64,000 nucleotides of DNA, from the NCBI GenBank assembly GCA_027563935.2, contig CM050449.1:45792507-45856506 (forward strand). The letters run 5' to 3'. Of this stretch, positions 45,274 through 58,171 are shown in pieces (the stretch's first letter is position 1; every line of letters starts with the position of its first letter). The DNA comes from Costus lasius (lineage: Eukaryota; Streptophyta; Magnoliopsida; Zingiberales; Costaceae). The notes below the pieces were generated by a model. It ran no database searches and was not told the DNA's origin. It saw only the letters and a list, made by a program, of their open reading frames with translations. The position numbers were made by a program, and so were the translations under genes.

Positions 45274-48231
45274 GTGGTTTCAGACCCAGGTTTCGGCTTG
45301 ATGCATATGATTGCCTTTTTGTGATCCATGCTTGAGTAGATCTAATATTGATGCTCATGTCTCTGTTCTCATGCGAATAAATGTAATGCATACCTTGTGT
45401 TAGATGTATGTTTATATATTATAGTTGTTTTCACAAAAACTTACCTTCATGCGCGACTCCATTAGATTTTTCTGTGCGCCTATTTTAAATACTTAGACGG
45501 GTTAGCAAGTTTGAAATCATTTGTCAAGTCTGAACCCAACAGCCTAACCAGACTATCTGACAGCCTGGATGGGCGGCTGGATAGCACTTGTGCGCAAGAA
45601 GTACAGGTGGCTATAAGCCGACTGCGGAAGGGCATGTAGTGATGTCTGTTTGAGGCAAAAAGATGAACGATCATGATACTGGCCCGGGGTCGCACCCGCT
45701 TGCCAGGATTCATGTAGGACGTTCAGTCCTTAAGGCATGCATAGTCGATCATTGGGTCGACGCTAGTCAGTTACGACTGGGTACATGCAAGGACAGTGGG
45801 TCTGACTTGTTCTGACGCGTGGATACCTGTTAATGGACCGTTGTAAGGTAGTAGGGCACATAAGGAAATAAAATTGATGCCATATATTTTTCCTTCACGT
45901 GTTGTACATGTTTTACATGTTGCCATGAATGATTGAACTCGAGTCGAGTAAGTTTGAGTGTTTATTTAATCTTATGTGGGCTGCCCTTTTTGTATGCTGT
46001 GCTGGGGCCTGCGTGCCTGGAAATTAATATATTTGATGTGATCTGCAAGTCACATTTGATTTATTTGAATGTATAAATGACCTGCGTGTCAATCCATGTC
46101 TAGATAGTTTTAAATGTAATTTCATCAGACATGAGCACACAGCACATATGGCAAAAGCGTTTGTAGCAATTGGCTTCACTAGTTGGGTGGTCTAGAGTTC
46201 GACTCTAGAACAGGCGCATTCTGTCTGGTGGGCGCATTTAGGCTACAGATGGCGTTTGGGCCGCATGAGGTACAAGAATGCCATAAAGAGCTCAAGTGAA
46301 GATTTAAGTCAAACTAGGGTTTTACTTATAATTTTATGGGCGTTTACCACATAAGATAATTGTGCTTTCTATTTACTGTTTTAAGTAATATTAGCACATG
46401 TATGTTTTATTCTTCTGCTATCACTATAGGCTTTGCATGATAGTAAGAAGATAAAAGACCGATAAAATCCAACGTCAATATCAAGCTTTCAATTGCCTTC
46501 TGACGCGAAACCTCACTGTTCTGACTATCGTTGGGGCCGTGTTGTACCCACTCAGTGGGCATGCCCAGCTATCTTCAGACGGTGCGAGATTACACCTACA
46601 TGCTACAGAGAAGGGATTTATCGCTTCTCGTTGCTCAGCATAGCACATGGTGGTCCAGGAAGTCGGTCAGGTCAGCTTGACCATATAGGCTACATGTTGA
46701 GCATATGATAGCTATATGGATGCAGCCATCTGAGGAATCAGAGATTGTGTTGTACCAACTCAGTTGGGCACAGTCTTCTGGATTACCTAGATGAAGGGGA
46801 ATCGCACGGGTTGGCGAGTGGCATGGATTGCCTACCAGTGATTAGTGCTTGTAAGATCCAAGGATCTTAAGTCCTGGTAAGCATTATTTTTTATTTAAAT
46901 AAAATTATTGACTGTGTTATTACTCTTGTGTGTTGATTGTTAATTTATAGTTAATTAATTAGAGCTTAATGGTTGTTAATTTTAATTAATTAACTAGCTT
47001 GTTGGACGTTAATTAACTGGTTTAATGATTATTAAATTGTGATTTATATTGGTTGTTAATTTAGGATAAATTAATTAGACCTTATTGGATATTAATTAAA
47101 TCCTTATTGGATTTGCGTTTAAGTGAAGTAATTAATTGGATGTTAATTTAAACTCTTATTGGATGTTCACTTAAACTAAGGGTTATTGGGTTACACTTAA
47201 ATTAGATTTAAAATTTGAATTAGCTAGTTAAAGGGGTTAAAACCTATTTGAATTAATGGGTTAATGGGTTAAAAATTCAAAACCGAAATTTTTAGTTAGT
47301 AATTCGGTTAGGGTGAGATTATTGGCGATTTTTGGAGTCTTGAGAAAACTTTGGGCGACGGCTAGGAAGAAGGAGGCGACTTTGGTGTTCTTGGAATTTT
47401 GAGGTGATTTTCTTCATCTTCTTCCCTTGGCGATTTTCTTTGAAGTGAAGAAATTTCCTTGGCAAGTTCTTGGAGATTCCTTGGGCGACTTAAAGACTTT
47501 AGGCGATTTTGTAGAGGTTTTTCACCTTGGTGTTCACGGTTCAAGGTGAGTGGGGTGTCTTAATTGAGTTTTGTCCACTTAATCTTGTTAGATGATACCA
47601 TTAATTGTTGGAATCTTTGCATGCTAAAACCGAAAACTCAAGATTTCACCTTGTTATGAAAACCTAAATTTCCATGTTTAAAACCGAAACTTTGATGTTA
47701 GTTATGAAAACCAAAGCAAAACATAATCTTGATAATTGTTTAACCGAAATTTTGTATAGTTAGGTATCTCATGAAAACCGAAACTTGTAGCATGAAATTT
47801 AAGGTATTTTATAGGGAATTTTGGTAGCATTAAATCATTGAATTTTTATATGATTTTGGTAATATTAAATCAGTGATTTTGTAGTATGAAGTTCATGTTA
47901 ATCAAGGAGTAAATTAAATAGATAATATGTATGAAAACCGAATTTGTGATAATATAAATGGAAACCGAATTGTTTGTGAAAACCGAATTTTGATGTTTGT
48001 AGTTACATGGGGTAATTTGTAAAATTATATGGATATATGTTTTAGTGTTATGTAATTTTTGGAAATTGTGGGGTTATGTGAATCTTGAACAATATGTGTT
48101 ATGTGATGGATTATGTGAATTTTGAATATTATGTGTTATGTGTTGGTTAGGACTATGGCTAAGTGTAACTGTGTACTCATAGGATAGTCCTTATGTGATA
48201 TGTGAAGGGTTAGATTTCAGCCCTATATTTG

Positions 48232-48327
48232 ATATGTGAGGGGGTTGATGTTCAGCCTGCCTATTATGTGAGGGGGTTGATGTTCAGCCTGCCTATTATG
48301 ATGGGGGTTGATGTTCAGCCTGCCCGA
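48232..48327 (+). repeat. Tandem repeat, about 32 bp x 3, in solo LTR O
   Basis: Three near-identical units built on GGGGGTTGATGTTCAGCCTGC. Confidence 0.88.
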
Positions 48328-48443
48328 TATGATTTTTGTGATGACTATCCTAGAGTCTAGTTGACACTTAGGAGTCCACCTTTGTGAAATATGAAATAAG
48401 ATATGTCTGTTGTCCAGTAGGAACCTTTTGGGAGAACGGGTTT

Positions 48444-48738
48444 TGACGCAAAGTGCCATGTCTTGGTCGGACAGGGGCCACCTCTTGATGTCATTACTCT
48501 TTTATGTTATGGGGTGATATAAGACGCAAAGTGCCATGTCTTGATCAGACAGGGGCCACCTCTTGATGTCATCACTCTCATTTTGTGATATGGGGTGTCG
48601 TAGAGCAAAGTGCCACGTCATGACCTGACGGGGGCCACCTCTTGAATCTACACACAATCCATCGATGTGTTATGGGGTGATAGAGCAAAGTGCCACGTCG
48701 TGACCTGGCGGGGGCCACCTCTTGATTCTACTCACTAT
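48444..48738 (+). repeat. Tandem repeat, about 80 bp x 4, in solo LTR O
   Basis: Four units, each with CAAAGTGCCA(T/C)GTC near the start and GGGGCCACCTCTTGA in the middle. Starts are near 48445, 48523, 48602 and 48682. Confidence 0.88.
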
Positions 48739-49847
48739 CCATGTTTATGTGTTGCACGAGATTTTGCAGCTCCCAGTGCTTTGGCCAAGCCGGGTTAGAC
48801 CATATTGGTCACTACTGATTATGCTGGACAACTAGGTTAATTAAGTATGGTGTGTTTAGTTGGTTTAGAATATATGTGTTTAATTGGTTTAGAGTAAAAC
48901 TCTAGAACCTGAGTTTGTTATATGCTAGTGTGTACATCTGACTGTCTATATGACTTCTGTTTCTTTATTTTGTTATATGTTGACATAATGTTCCTGTTAA
49001 AGATTTTTAAAATAATCTGCCTATATTTTTGAATGTATGTTCTGGATGGTCGATTTAGACTATCCACTCACTGGGCTGTGTAGCTCACCCCTCACTATTT
49101 TCAGGCATAGAGCAGGGGCGCATTTCTTGAGTGCATTGGCGTGGATAATTATGCTGTTTGCTGTTTTAAGAACTTTTGTGCTTAATTCTTGGGGCCGGTT
49201 GTGGCCTTAACATGAATTATATGAACTATGTGAACCATGTGAACTATGTGAATTGTGTTGCCGGTTATGGCAGTCTTATGAGTTTGATTTTTGTGTCACC
49301 GCGGGCTTTAGCCTGGTTTCGGTGTTTGGTATGAGTTTATAAAATCGACTTTGTGGCTTTGCTTTGAATTTCGAATCGAATTGTATTTATGCCATCGGAT
49401 TTGATATAACTGTTGCCTTGCATATGTCTAGTGCAAGGATTGCGTGGTGGCAGGTACCTTTATGTGATTTATGAGATTTGTGTTTTGTGAATTTGTATGT
49501 ATGGATTTATGGAAATTTTCAGATCGTGTTTTCTTGAACTCGGTTTTACCTAGCATATGAATCGATCTTATATGAAACATCCTGTATTCTTCATGAATTG
49601 TGCCATTTGTTTGGGGTTAAGATAACGGGATGTAACAGTGCTTGGGCTCTCTGTGCATCTTATCTCGCCTGAGTGGGACGCGGAGATCAAGTGTGAAATC
49701 TGGATCCCATCTCACTAAAAGAGTTTCACTCTTTCGGGGTTTTTATTGGATTTTCAGTCAGATAAAATAGTGAGAAAAGGAATCACTCTTAAGTCCTGGA
49801 ATGATTCTAACATGGTTGCTGACCTTGTTGTTCTTGCTATGTTGTAG

Positions 49848-52800
49848 ATTCCTGCAGCAACGAACACCACAGGGCTCAACTTGCGATCCATATTAGAAAA
49901 GGAGAAGTTTGCTGGGCCAAACTTTTCAGACTGGTACAGACAGCTGAGGATTGTCCTTAAAGCTGAGAGGAAGCTGTACGTCCTTGAGTCGGCAATACCG
50001 GCTCAACCCGCTGCGAACGCCATAAGGCCGGTTCAAGATGCTTATGAAAAGCACGTCAGTGATAGTACTGATGTCGCTTGCCTTATGCTTGCGTCAATGA
50101 CGCCCGAGCTCCAGCGTCAACATGAGGATTTGTCTGCTATTGATATATAGCAAATCTGAAATTGCTGTATGCTGCTCAGGCAAGGACAGAACGCTATAAC
50201 TTGACAAAACTTTTCTTTCATAGCAAGCTGGCTGAAGGGAGTCCAGTTGGAGCTCACGTACTCAAGATGATAGGGTACAAAGAAGCTCTAGAGAAACTGG
50301 GTCATACCATCAATCAAGAACTTGTTGTAGACATCATCTTGCAGTCTCTTCCGGCTTCTTTCGATGCGTTCATCATTAATTTCAATATGAACAAAATCGA
50401 CTGTACTCCGGCAGAATTATTGAATATGCTCTGCACTACAGAGCAGACTCTTGAGAAGGGAAAGCCTTCATCCTCTGTCTTGATGGTTCCTTCTGGGAAT
50501 AAGAAGAAGAGGAAGAAGGGCAAAACCCCTATCAAGAGCTACAACAAGGCTTTGAAACAAAAGGTGAAGCGGTCAAAGGACAACAGATGTTTCCATTGTG
50601 GCCAGCTGGGTCACTGGAAGAAGGACTGTAGAGCGCTCCGAGGAGAGAAGAAGGGAAGCAAGCCTTCGACTTCTGGCTCAGGTATTTTCGTGACTGAAGT
50701 CATGGTTGCTTCTTCTATTTCATGGGTGTTGGACACTGCATGTGGAGTTCACATTTGTTCAAATGTGCAGGAACTCAAGAGAAGAAGATAGGTGGGACAG
50801 CATGAGGTGGACCTACGAGTTGGAAACGGGGCACGAGTTGCTGCTGTTGCTGTAGGAGAATATCTCATCTCTTTACCATCTGGATTTGTATTAGAACTTT
50901 ACAATTGTTATTTCGTACCAAGCATAACAAAGAATATTATCTCTATTCCTGCTCTTGTCAGGAAAGGTTTTTTATTTGAATGCGGACCTTCACAGTGCTG
51001 TATTTCATTTGATAGTATTGTTTATGCAACTGGGTCGATTATCAATGGGTTATACGTGTTGGACATGGAATGTTCTGTACAACAAATTGATAATAATAAA
51101 GCCAAGCATACTGATGACAGCACCTTGTTATGGCATAGTCGTCTAGGCCATATTAACAAGAAGCGCATTAAGCGGTTGCATGACAATGGACTGCTGGGAT
51201 CATTCTCCTATGAGGAGCTTGACACATGCAAAGCTTGTTTAATGGGTAAGATGACGAAGACTCCTTTTACTAATAAAGGTAAAAGGGCTTCAGGTTTACT
51301 TGACCTTATTCACAGTGATGTGTGTGGGCCATTTAGTAAACATGCCAGAGGTGGCTATTCATATTTCATTACTTTTACTGATGATTTCAGTAGGTATGGT
51401 TATGTCTATTTAATGAGACATAAGAGTGAATCTTTTGACAAGTTCAAAGAATTCAAAAATGAAATACAGAATCAGTTAGGCCGAAATATCAAAGCACTTC
51501 GATCAGATCGAGGTGGAGAATACTTGAGTCGTGAGTTTACTGACTATCTGAAGGAGTGTGGGATTATCTCACAGCTCACTCCGCCAGGAACACCGCAATG
51601 GAATGGTGTGTCCGAGAGGAGGAATCGAACCTTATTGGATATGGTTCGTTCTATGATGAGTCAGGCTACTCTACCTTACTCCTTTTGGGGATTTGCACTG
51701 GAAACAGCTGCAAAGATACTAAACCGAGTGCCATCCAAGACCGTTTCAAAGACACCATATGAGTTATGGTATGGGAAACAGCCGAGCTTGACATTTATCA
51801 AAATCTGGGGTTGCGAGGCTTATGTCAAAAAGCTCGCCTCAGGGAAACTGGACAGTAGATCTGATAAATGCATATTTGTCGGATACCCTAAGGAAACTAA
51901 GGGTTATTATTTCTACAATCCCAAGGAGAATAAAGTATTTATTGCTCGAACGGCTATTTTTCTTGAGAAGGAGTTTCTTCTGCAAGAGGCCAGTGGGAGA
52001 GAAATAAAACTGGATGAAATTCCAGAAGAGGGACAAAGTAGTCAAGCACACTTGGATAAGCCTGAGCCAATAGATCAGGTTAATGTTCAACCTGAGGCTC
52101 AGACATCACGAGAACCGCGTAGATCGGGAAGGATTCATCGTCAGCCTGAGCGCTATGATGGAGTCTACATCATTAATGATGAACCCCTCACCTATGCGGA
52201 TGCGGTCAGTGGACCGGAGTCAACAAAATGGATTGAAGCTATGCGAGCCGAGATGGACTACATGTCAGATAACCAAGTCTGGGATTTGGTTGATCCGCCT
52301 CCGGGAGTAATCCCTGTAGGCTGTAAGTGGATCTTCAAAAAGAAGAAAGACATGGATGGTAACGTAGTTACCTATAAGGGCAGACTAGTTGCGAAAGGTT
52401 TCAAACAAATCTACGGGATAGATTATGATGAAACTTTCTCTCCTGTAGCCATGTTCAAGTCCATTCGAATTATTCTCACGATAGCAGCATATTTTGATTA
52501 TGAGATCTGGCAAATGGATGTGAAAACCGCTTTCCTTAACGGAAAACTGGAAGAGGATGTGTATATGACACAACCTGAAGGTTTCATCAACCCGTCAGAA
52601 GGTCATAAAATATGCAAATTAAATAAGTCCATTTATGGACTAAAACAAGCATCGAGAAGCTGGAATATTCATTTTGATGAATCAGTTTCTGAATTTGGTT
52701 TCATCAAAAATGAACATGACCCGTGTGTATATAAAAGGTTTAGTGGGAGTGTGATTACTTTCCTAGTCCTCTACGTCGATGATATTTTAATGATTGGAAA

Positions 52801-53755
52801 CGATATTCCTGAACTACATGCAGTCAAGGCATGGTTAAGAAAATGTTTCCAAATGAAAGATTTGGGAGAAGTAGCCTATATACTAGGCGTGGAGATCTAT
52901 AGAGATAGATCTAATAGGCTTCTCGGGCTGTGCCAGCGCACTTACATCGATAAGGTCCTGGAAAGATTCCATTTAGAAAATTCTAAAAGAGGTTATCTTC
53001 CAGTCAGACATGGTCTGAATCTTTCAAAGAGCCAGTGTCCTCAAACACAGTCTGAGAAAGATGAGATGGACAATACGCCTTATGCTTTGGCTATTGGGTG
53101 CATCATGTATGCGATGTTATGTACTCGCCTAGACGTCGCTTACGGGTTAAGCGTGACCAGTCGGTTCCAAGGTAATCCAGAGAAGGCACACTGGATTGCA
53201 GTCAAGAACATTTTGAAATATCTTCGCAAAACCAAAAATATGTTCTTGATTTATGGAGGTCAGGAAGAGCTCAGTATCGAAGGATATACTGATGCTTCGT
53301 TTCAGTCTGACCAAGATGATTTCCGATCGCAATCAGGCTATGTTTTTAGCTTGAATGGAGGAGCAGTGGTGTGGAAGAGTTTCAAGCAATCAACTGTTGC
53401 TGATTCCACAACAGAAGCCGAGTATGTTGCAGCCTTAGAGGCATCAAAGGAGGCAGTTTGGATTCGTAAATTCATTCAGGAACTTGGTGTCGTTCCTTCG
53501 AGTGCAGATCCATTGGTTATCTTCTGTGATAACACTAGAGCGATTGCACAAGCGAAGGAACCACGGTCACACCAGAAGTCCAAGCACATACAGAGAAGGT
53601 TTCACCTGATCCGTGAGATCATTAATCGAGGAGACATCAAGCTCTGCAAGGTTCATACAAATGACAATCTAGCTAACCCGCTTACAAAGCCTCTGGCGCA
53701 GCAGAAGCATGAGAAGCACTGTAACAATATGGGTTTGAGATACCTCAACCATTAG
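49848..53755 (+). pseudogene. Element F gag-pol with one frameshift and one nonsense codon
   Basis: The frame opens at the predicted acceptor, with no ATG where A has one. Gag is interrupted near 50146-50150 by an apparent 1-nt deletion. After it come a CCHC knuckle (near 50590-50630) and the protease LDTACG. A TAG at 50789-50791 replaces CAG. From there the frame is open for nearly 1,000 codons: protease C-terminal part, integrase HHCC and D,D,E core, reverse transcriptase (YVDD codons 52772-52783) and RNase H to 53755. Two small lesions are enough to stop polyprotein production, while the pol part is well preserved. Confidence 0.92.
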
Positions 53756-53775
53756 TTCAAGTGCAAGTGGGAGAT

Positions 53776-55407
53776 TGTTAGGGTATGCCCTTAAGGCCAA
53801 TGTTTGAGGCTTTGGGCTATTTTCAGTATCATGTATAAACAATATATATGTTTTATAAAGGCAATTGTTATTATTCAGATTGTTACATTATCTGCTGTTG
53901 TATGTATACTTCTGAGTAATGTCTCAATGATGTTCAGCTTAGCTGACATTCAGTATTGTCCTTAGTCGAGATATCTCAGTGAACATGAGACAGCCTTGAT
54001 ATGATTGAGACTAATGTGTGCTCTAATCTTGTGGGATGCTTCGAGCGTGGAATAAGATTAGACACATAGGTGCATTGGATGTACTGGACTGACCCTTCAA
54101 TTGTTTGTCACAATGTGAATAATCCTTGTATGCAAGCAAGTGGTATATTCCCTCTGACTTGAGATCACTTGTGTTTCTAAGTGATGATTGGCATTGTCTT
54201 GAGGTAGTTCAATATCATTTGAAAGATAGTGGTTAAGGATTATCTTGGATAGTGGGCATGAGTCATGCTAGGGCACTTGTGATAGATATAGGATTGCCTC
54301 TCCTAATTGGAGTGTGATGTTCTAAGGGGGCCCTTGGATGAAATGGTTGAGAATGTGTATGGCCATACCCAGACGACTATGTTCATCTGATCTAACCATT
54401 TTCATCATGTTGGAATCGCAGGCTTGACACGCTTGTCCAACGGGAACATCCAGTGGTAAAGGGAAACATGTATGCCAAGTGAATTAGATTCGCACTTGTG
54501 CTGTGGTTTGGGAGTAGTCTTGGAAGACTCTTTCCTTCATATCGGGAGACAGTGATGTGTTGCTAGATACCTCTCTCTGATCGTGATAACGTGAGTTATC
54601 GTTACCGACATAAAGGAAACCCTTAGGGTCGCACAATTTGATGATATGGCTTACTTATGTCAGATCGTGTGGACTGGAATTATTCTAGTTCAGTTTAAAG
54701 GAATTTAAACTCTGATTGGAAGTGAGATATAGTCTAATCATGTTTGATTGATTAGGGCATGTGATCGGTAAGCTTTGATCGGGGATTGATTCTTGATCGT
54801 GTTGATCAGGGGTTCAATTTGATGTGTGGTTAGATCTTGAGCCATTCGGTTCAAAGAAATTTTAGCCAGGGTTGGTTCGATTTTGTGTTTGGACTAAATG
54901 GTGTTTGAACCGGTTCACTTGTGAACGCATGGTTCAATTTAAGATGGAGGTTTCGATGGTTTAAGTGGGAGTTATGGAGGTAGTTATGTTTTTCGGTTTC
55001 ACTAATAGTGGCCGAATATACCTCTCCTTAATCACCCACGGATTCGAGGGAGAGAACTCCTCTTCTTCCTCTTGAGTGGATCATCTCCAAAAGAAAACGC
55101 AGACCAGCCAAGACACACATCTTCCTTGCAAGGGACGATCAGGACTCCTTGGTGTCTTTGCTAGCACAAGGGACGCAAGGGAGGAAGTCTACTTCATCTT
55201 GTGTGTGACTTCTTTGGAAAAGAGGCACTCGCCCTTTTTTTTTTCTCTTCCAAGCGGCCTCTCATATCATGGCACAGGTAATGCTTTTACTTGTTCTATA
55301 CGAGTTTGAAAAAGGTTGATCATATGCTCGTGATAAGCGATTTTTGGGATTCCTAGTTTTTCCGATGCAAGTCTGTTTTAGTCGCTTGTTAACTAGGTTC
55401 TCTAACA
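53776..55407 (+). repeat. Element F 3' LTR (1,632 bp)
   Basis: Begins TGTTAGGGTATGCCC after the polypurine tract, ends TTCTCTAACA, and is followed by the duplicate CGAAG. The mini-exon ATG-GCA-CAG lies at 55269-55277. Confidence 0.94.
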
Positions 55408-55412
55408 CGAAG

Positions 55413-55459
55413 ATGGCGTAGCATGCCACGATGGCCCAACCAATAGCCTAAGGGAATCC
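55413..55459 (+). other. Scrap of element L between F and K2
   Basis: A 47-bp stretch that continues the pre-insertion sequence from 34113. Too short to assign a role. Its last five bases, AATCC, are the predicted target duplicate of K2. Confidence 0.5.
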
Positions 55460-56520
55460 TGAAGGTCCCCTACAAGGGGCGAAACCCTAAAACATGCGCT
55501 AAACAAAACTTGCATGGGCGGAATCTAGGGTTTCCTAAGATCGGATAGCATGTATTATGATCAACTTTAACAACAGAAAAGGAATTCATACCGAAGCCAT
55601 ATGAAGGATGTCGCCTTGGAAGCAAGAGAACAAAAGAGGTCTCCTCCAAATCGTCACACACAAGATGATGTCGCTTTCTCTTTTGGTGCTCCTTGTGCTA
55701 GCAAGGTTCCAAGAGGTCTTGATCGAATGGGAGGGAAGATGATCTCCTTGCTTGGCGAAACTTTCTCCTCTTGTCGTCTTAGCTTTTTCACACGAGAATG
55801 CTTCTCCAAAGAAAACCAAGGAGGCGACAAAGGCGTGAAGAGGCGAGAGAGAGGCGACGTGAGATCATGGACACGTTTGAGAACATGCTATCTAAAAATA
55901 GCAAAGTCCAAACGTTCATGCGACCATGCATTACCCCAATCGCAAATGCCTCACCACCTGAACCATGCGCTCATCCAATGAGCTGGTTCAAATCGATTTG
56001 GTTCAACAACCAAATAAACCAAGCAATTAGTCCAGATCATAATAAACCACTGAGGCCTAAGATCTGACCGTTGATCTCTTAATGCTCTTGATCTGACCGA
56101 TCTAGCATCTATTCTCTCGATCGAAGCTTACCGATCTCAAGCCCTAATCAATCAAACATGATTAGACCAGATCTCACTTTTATTCAGAGAGTAAATCCCT
56201 TTAAACTGAACTCAAACAATTCAGTCCACACGATCTGACTTAAGTAAGCCATATCATCAAATTGTGCGACCCTAAGGGTTTCCTCTAAATGTCGGTAACG
56301 ACAACTTACGTTATCACGATCAGTGAGGGGTATCTAGCAACACATCACTGTCTCCCGATATAAAGGAAAGAGTCTTCCAAGACTACACCCAAACTACAGC
56401 ACAAGTGTGAATCCAATTCACAAGGCATGCATATTTCCTTTGCCACTGGATGTTCTTATTGGACAAGCGTGTCAAGCTTGTAGCTCCAATATGATGAGCA
56501 TGATTAGAACAGATGAACAC
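55460..56520 (-). repeat. Antisense family 1 LTR K2, truncated by element G
   Basis: The left terminus TGAAGG is intact. The sequence is nearly identical to K (26417-27479) but the flank differs, so it is a separate insertion rather than a segmental copy of the whole area. It is cut at 56520 by G; the rest should lie past G, outside the window. The mini-exon ATG-GCT-TCG lies at 55592-55600 (minus). Confidence 0.88.
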
Positions 56521-58041
56521 TGTTGGGGTATGCCCTTAAGCCTAATGTTTGAGGCCTTGGGATTGTAACAGTATCATGTAATAAACGTTTATGTTTATAA
56601 AGGCATGGTTATTATTCAGTTAGCTACATTGTCTGCTGCAATATATGTTCTTCTGAATAATGTCTCAAAGCTGTTCAGCTGGGCTGACATGCAGTTAAAT
56701 CCTTAGTCGATATATCTTGGTGAACATGAGACAGCCTTGATATGGTTAAGACTAATATGTGTTCTAGTCTTATAGGATGCTTCGAGCATGGAATAAGATG
56801 TAGACTCATGGGTACATTGGATGTACTGGACAGACCCTACTAGGATATTCAATTGTTTGTCACAATGTGAATATTCCTTGATTGCGACAAGTGGCACATT
56901 TCCTCTGACTTGAGATCACTTGTGTTTCTAAATGATGATTGTCATTGTTTTGAGGTAGTTCAATATCATTTGAAACATAATGATTATAGACTATCTTGGA
57001 TGGTGAGCTTGAATCAGGTTAGGGCACTAGTGATAGACAAAGGATTGCCGTCTCCTTGTTTAAGGAGTGTGATGTTCTAAAGGGGCCCCCTGGATGAGAT
57101 GATTGAGAAAAGTGTATGGCCATACCCAGATGACAGTGTTCATCTGATCTAATCATGCTCATCATATTGGAGCTACAAGTTTGACACGCTTGTCCAATAA
57201 GAACATTCAGTGGCAAAGGAAGTATGCATGCCTAGTGAAGTTGATTCACACTTGTGCTGTTTTTGGGTGTAGTCTTGGAAGACTCATTTCTTTTTTATCG
57301 GGAGACAGTGATGTGTTGCTAGATACCCCTCACTGATCGTGATAACGTGAGTTATCGTTACCGACATTTAAAGGAAACCCTCAGGGTCGCACAATTTGAT
57401 GATATGGCTTACTTAAGTCAGATCGTGTGGACTGAATTGTTTAGGTTCAGTTTAAAGGGATTTAATCTCTGATTGTAAGTGAGATCTAGTCTGATCATGT
57501 TTGATTGATTAGGGCATGAGATCGGTAAGCTTCGATCGAGGGAATAGATGCTAGATCGGTGAGATCAAGAGCATCAAGAGATGAACGGTCAGATCTGGAG
57601 CCTTAGGGTTTATTTGAGATCTAGACTTGATTACTTGGCTTGATTGGTTTTAAACCAAACCAAATTGAACCGGCTCATGAAATGAGCGCATGGTTCAAGA
57701 TGTGGCGACATGTTCACTTGGCGTGAACGTTGGAGCGGTGAGTGGTTGCTATTTTTAGTAACCATGATCTCCAATTGGAGTCACTCACGTTCGAATAGAG
57801 TGCTCTCTATTCTCGCCTCTCGCTCTCATTCCTCTCGACTTCCGTGTGTGGAGACGCCTTGAAGGTTGAGGAGGTTTCGGCCAAGAGAACATCATCTCAT
57901 CTTTTCCTTTCCATTCGGCAAGACAACCTTGGAACCTTGCTAGCACAAGGAGCACCAAGGAAGAAGCACATTGTTCATCTTGTGTGCGAGACTTTGGAGA
58001 AGAGGCGCTTGCAACTTTTTCTTCCAAGGCGCCATCTTGAA

Positions 58042-58050
58042 ATGGCTACG
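58042..58050 (+). other. Predicted three-codon start exon of element G gag
   Basis: ATG-GCT-ACG followed by GTATGA. The predicted intron 58051-60040 (1,990 nt) contains the primer-binding site and the conserved hairpins. The phase is 0 on both sides. Confidence 0.62.
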
Positions 58051-58171
58051 GTATGAACCCTTCTCTATTTGCAATCGGGTTATTATGGTTGATCATATCT
58101 CATGAAACCGATCTCAAGAAACCCTCTTCCGCTGCTTAAAATTTTAATATGCGCCATACTTAGGGGTTTCG

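Larger units (their letters stand above)
46850..49637 (+). mobile_element. Solo LTR O: 2,788 bp, TSD GTGCT, unrelated to the copia families
   Basis: Starts TGTAAGATCC, ends GGGATGTAACA, and is flanked by GTGCT at 46845-46849 and 49638-49642. It lacks a primer-binding site, a polypurine tract and pol. It is A/T-rich on the left (46870-47330) and contains two tandem-repeat blocks. Length and termini suggest a solo LTR of a large gypsy-type element. The strand is arbitrary. ORFs inside are small and not recognisable. Confidence 0.75.
45274..49847 (+). promoter_or_regulatory. Element F leader, predicted intron, carrying solo LTR O
   Basis: Begins with a degenerate primer-binding site, TGGTTTCAGACCC at 45275-45287 (usual TGGTATCAGAGCC). 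A T-arm-like hairpin lies at 46191-46209, with a perfect stem and loop GTTCGAC. Conserved hairpins lie at 46547-46559 and 46755-46767, and a third, CTCGC-CTGA-GTGGG, after O at about 49665. It ends in GCTATGTTGTAG, AG at 49846-49847. Small ORFs are not called. Confidence 0.65.
34114..55407 (+). mobile_element. Element F: full-length family 1 element (TGTTAGGG type), TSD CGAAG
   Basis: The two LTR ends are flanked by CGAAG at 34109-34113 and 55408-55412. The 21.3-kb span shrinks to about 8.98 kb when nested element E (with its duplicated CAAGG) and solo LTR O (with GTGCT) are removed. The LTRs differ at about 20 sites by hand count (about 1.2%), more than E's, which fits E being younger. The gag-pol has a frameshift and a nonsense codon. 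Confidence 0.95.

Noticed and set aside
48229..48740. CRISPR-like array
   Set aside because: The repeats are head-to-tail units without unique spacers, inside a plant LTR; they are ordinary tandem duplications.
46590..49642. Solo LTR O as an 8-bp-TSD DNA transposon (AGTGCTTG shared by both flanks)
   Set aside because: Shifting the boundary gives TG...CA ends with a 5-bp duplicate GTGCT. No terminal inverted repeat typical of hAT elements is visible.
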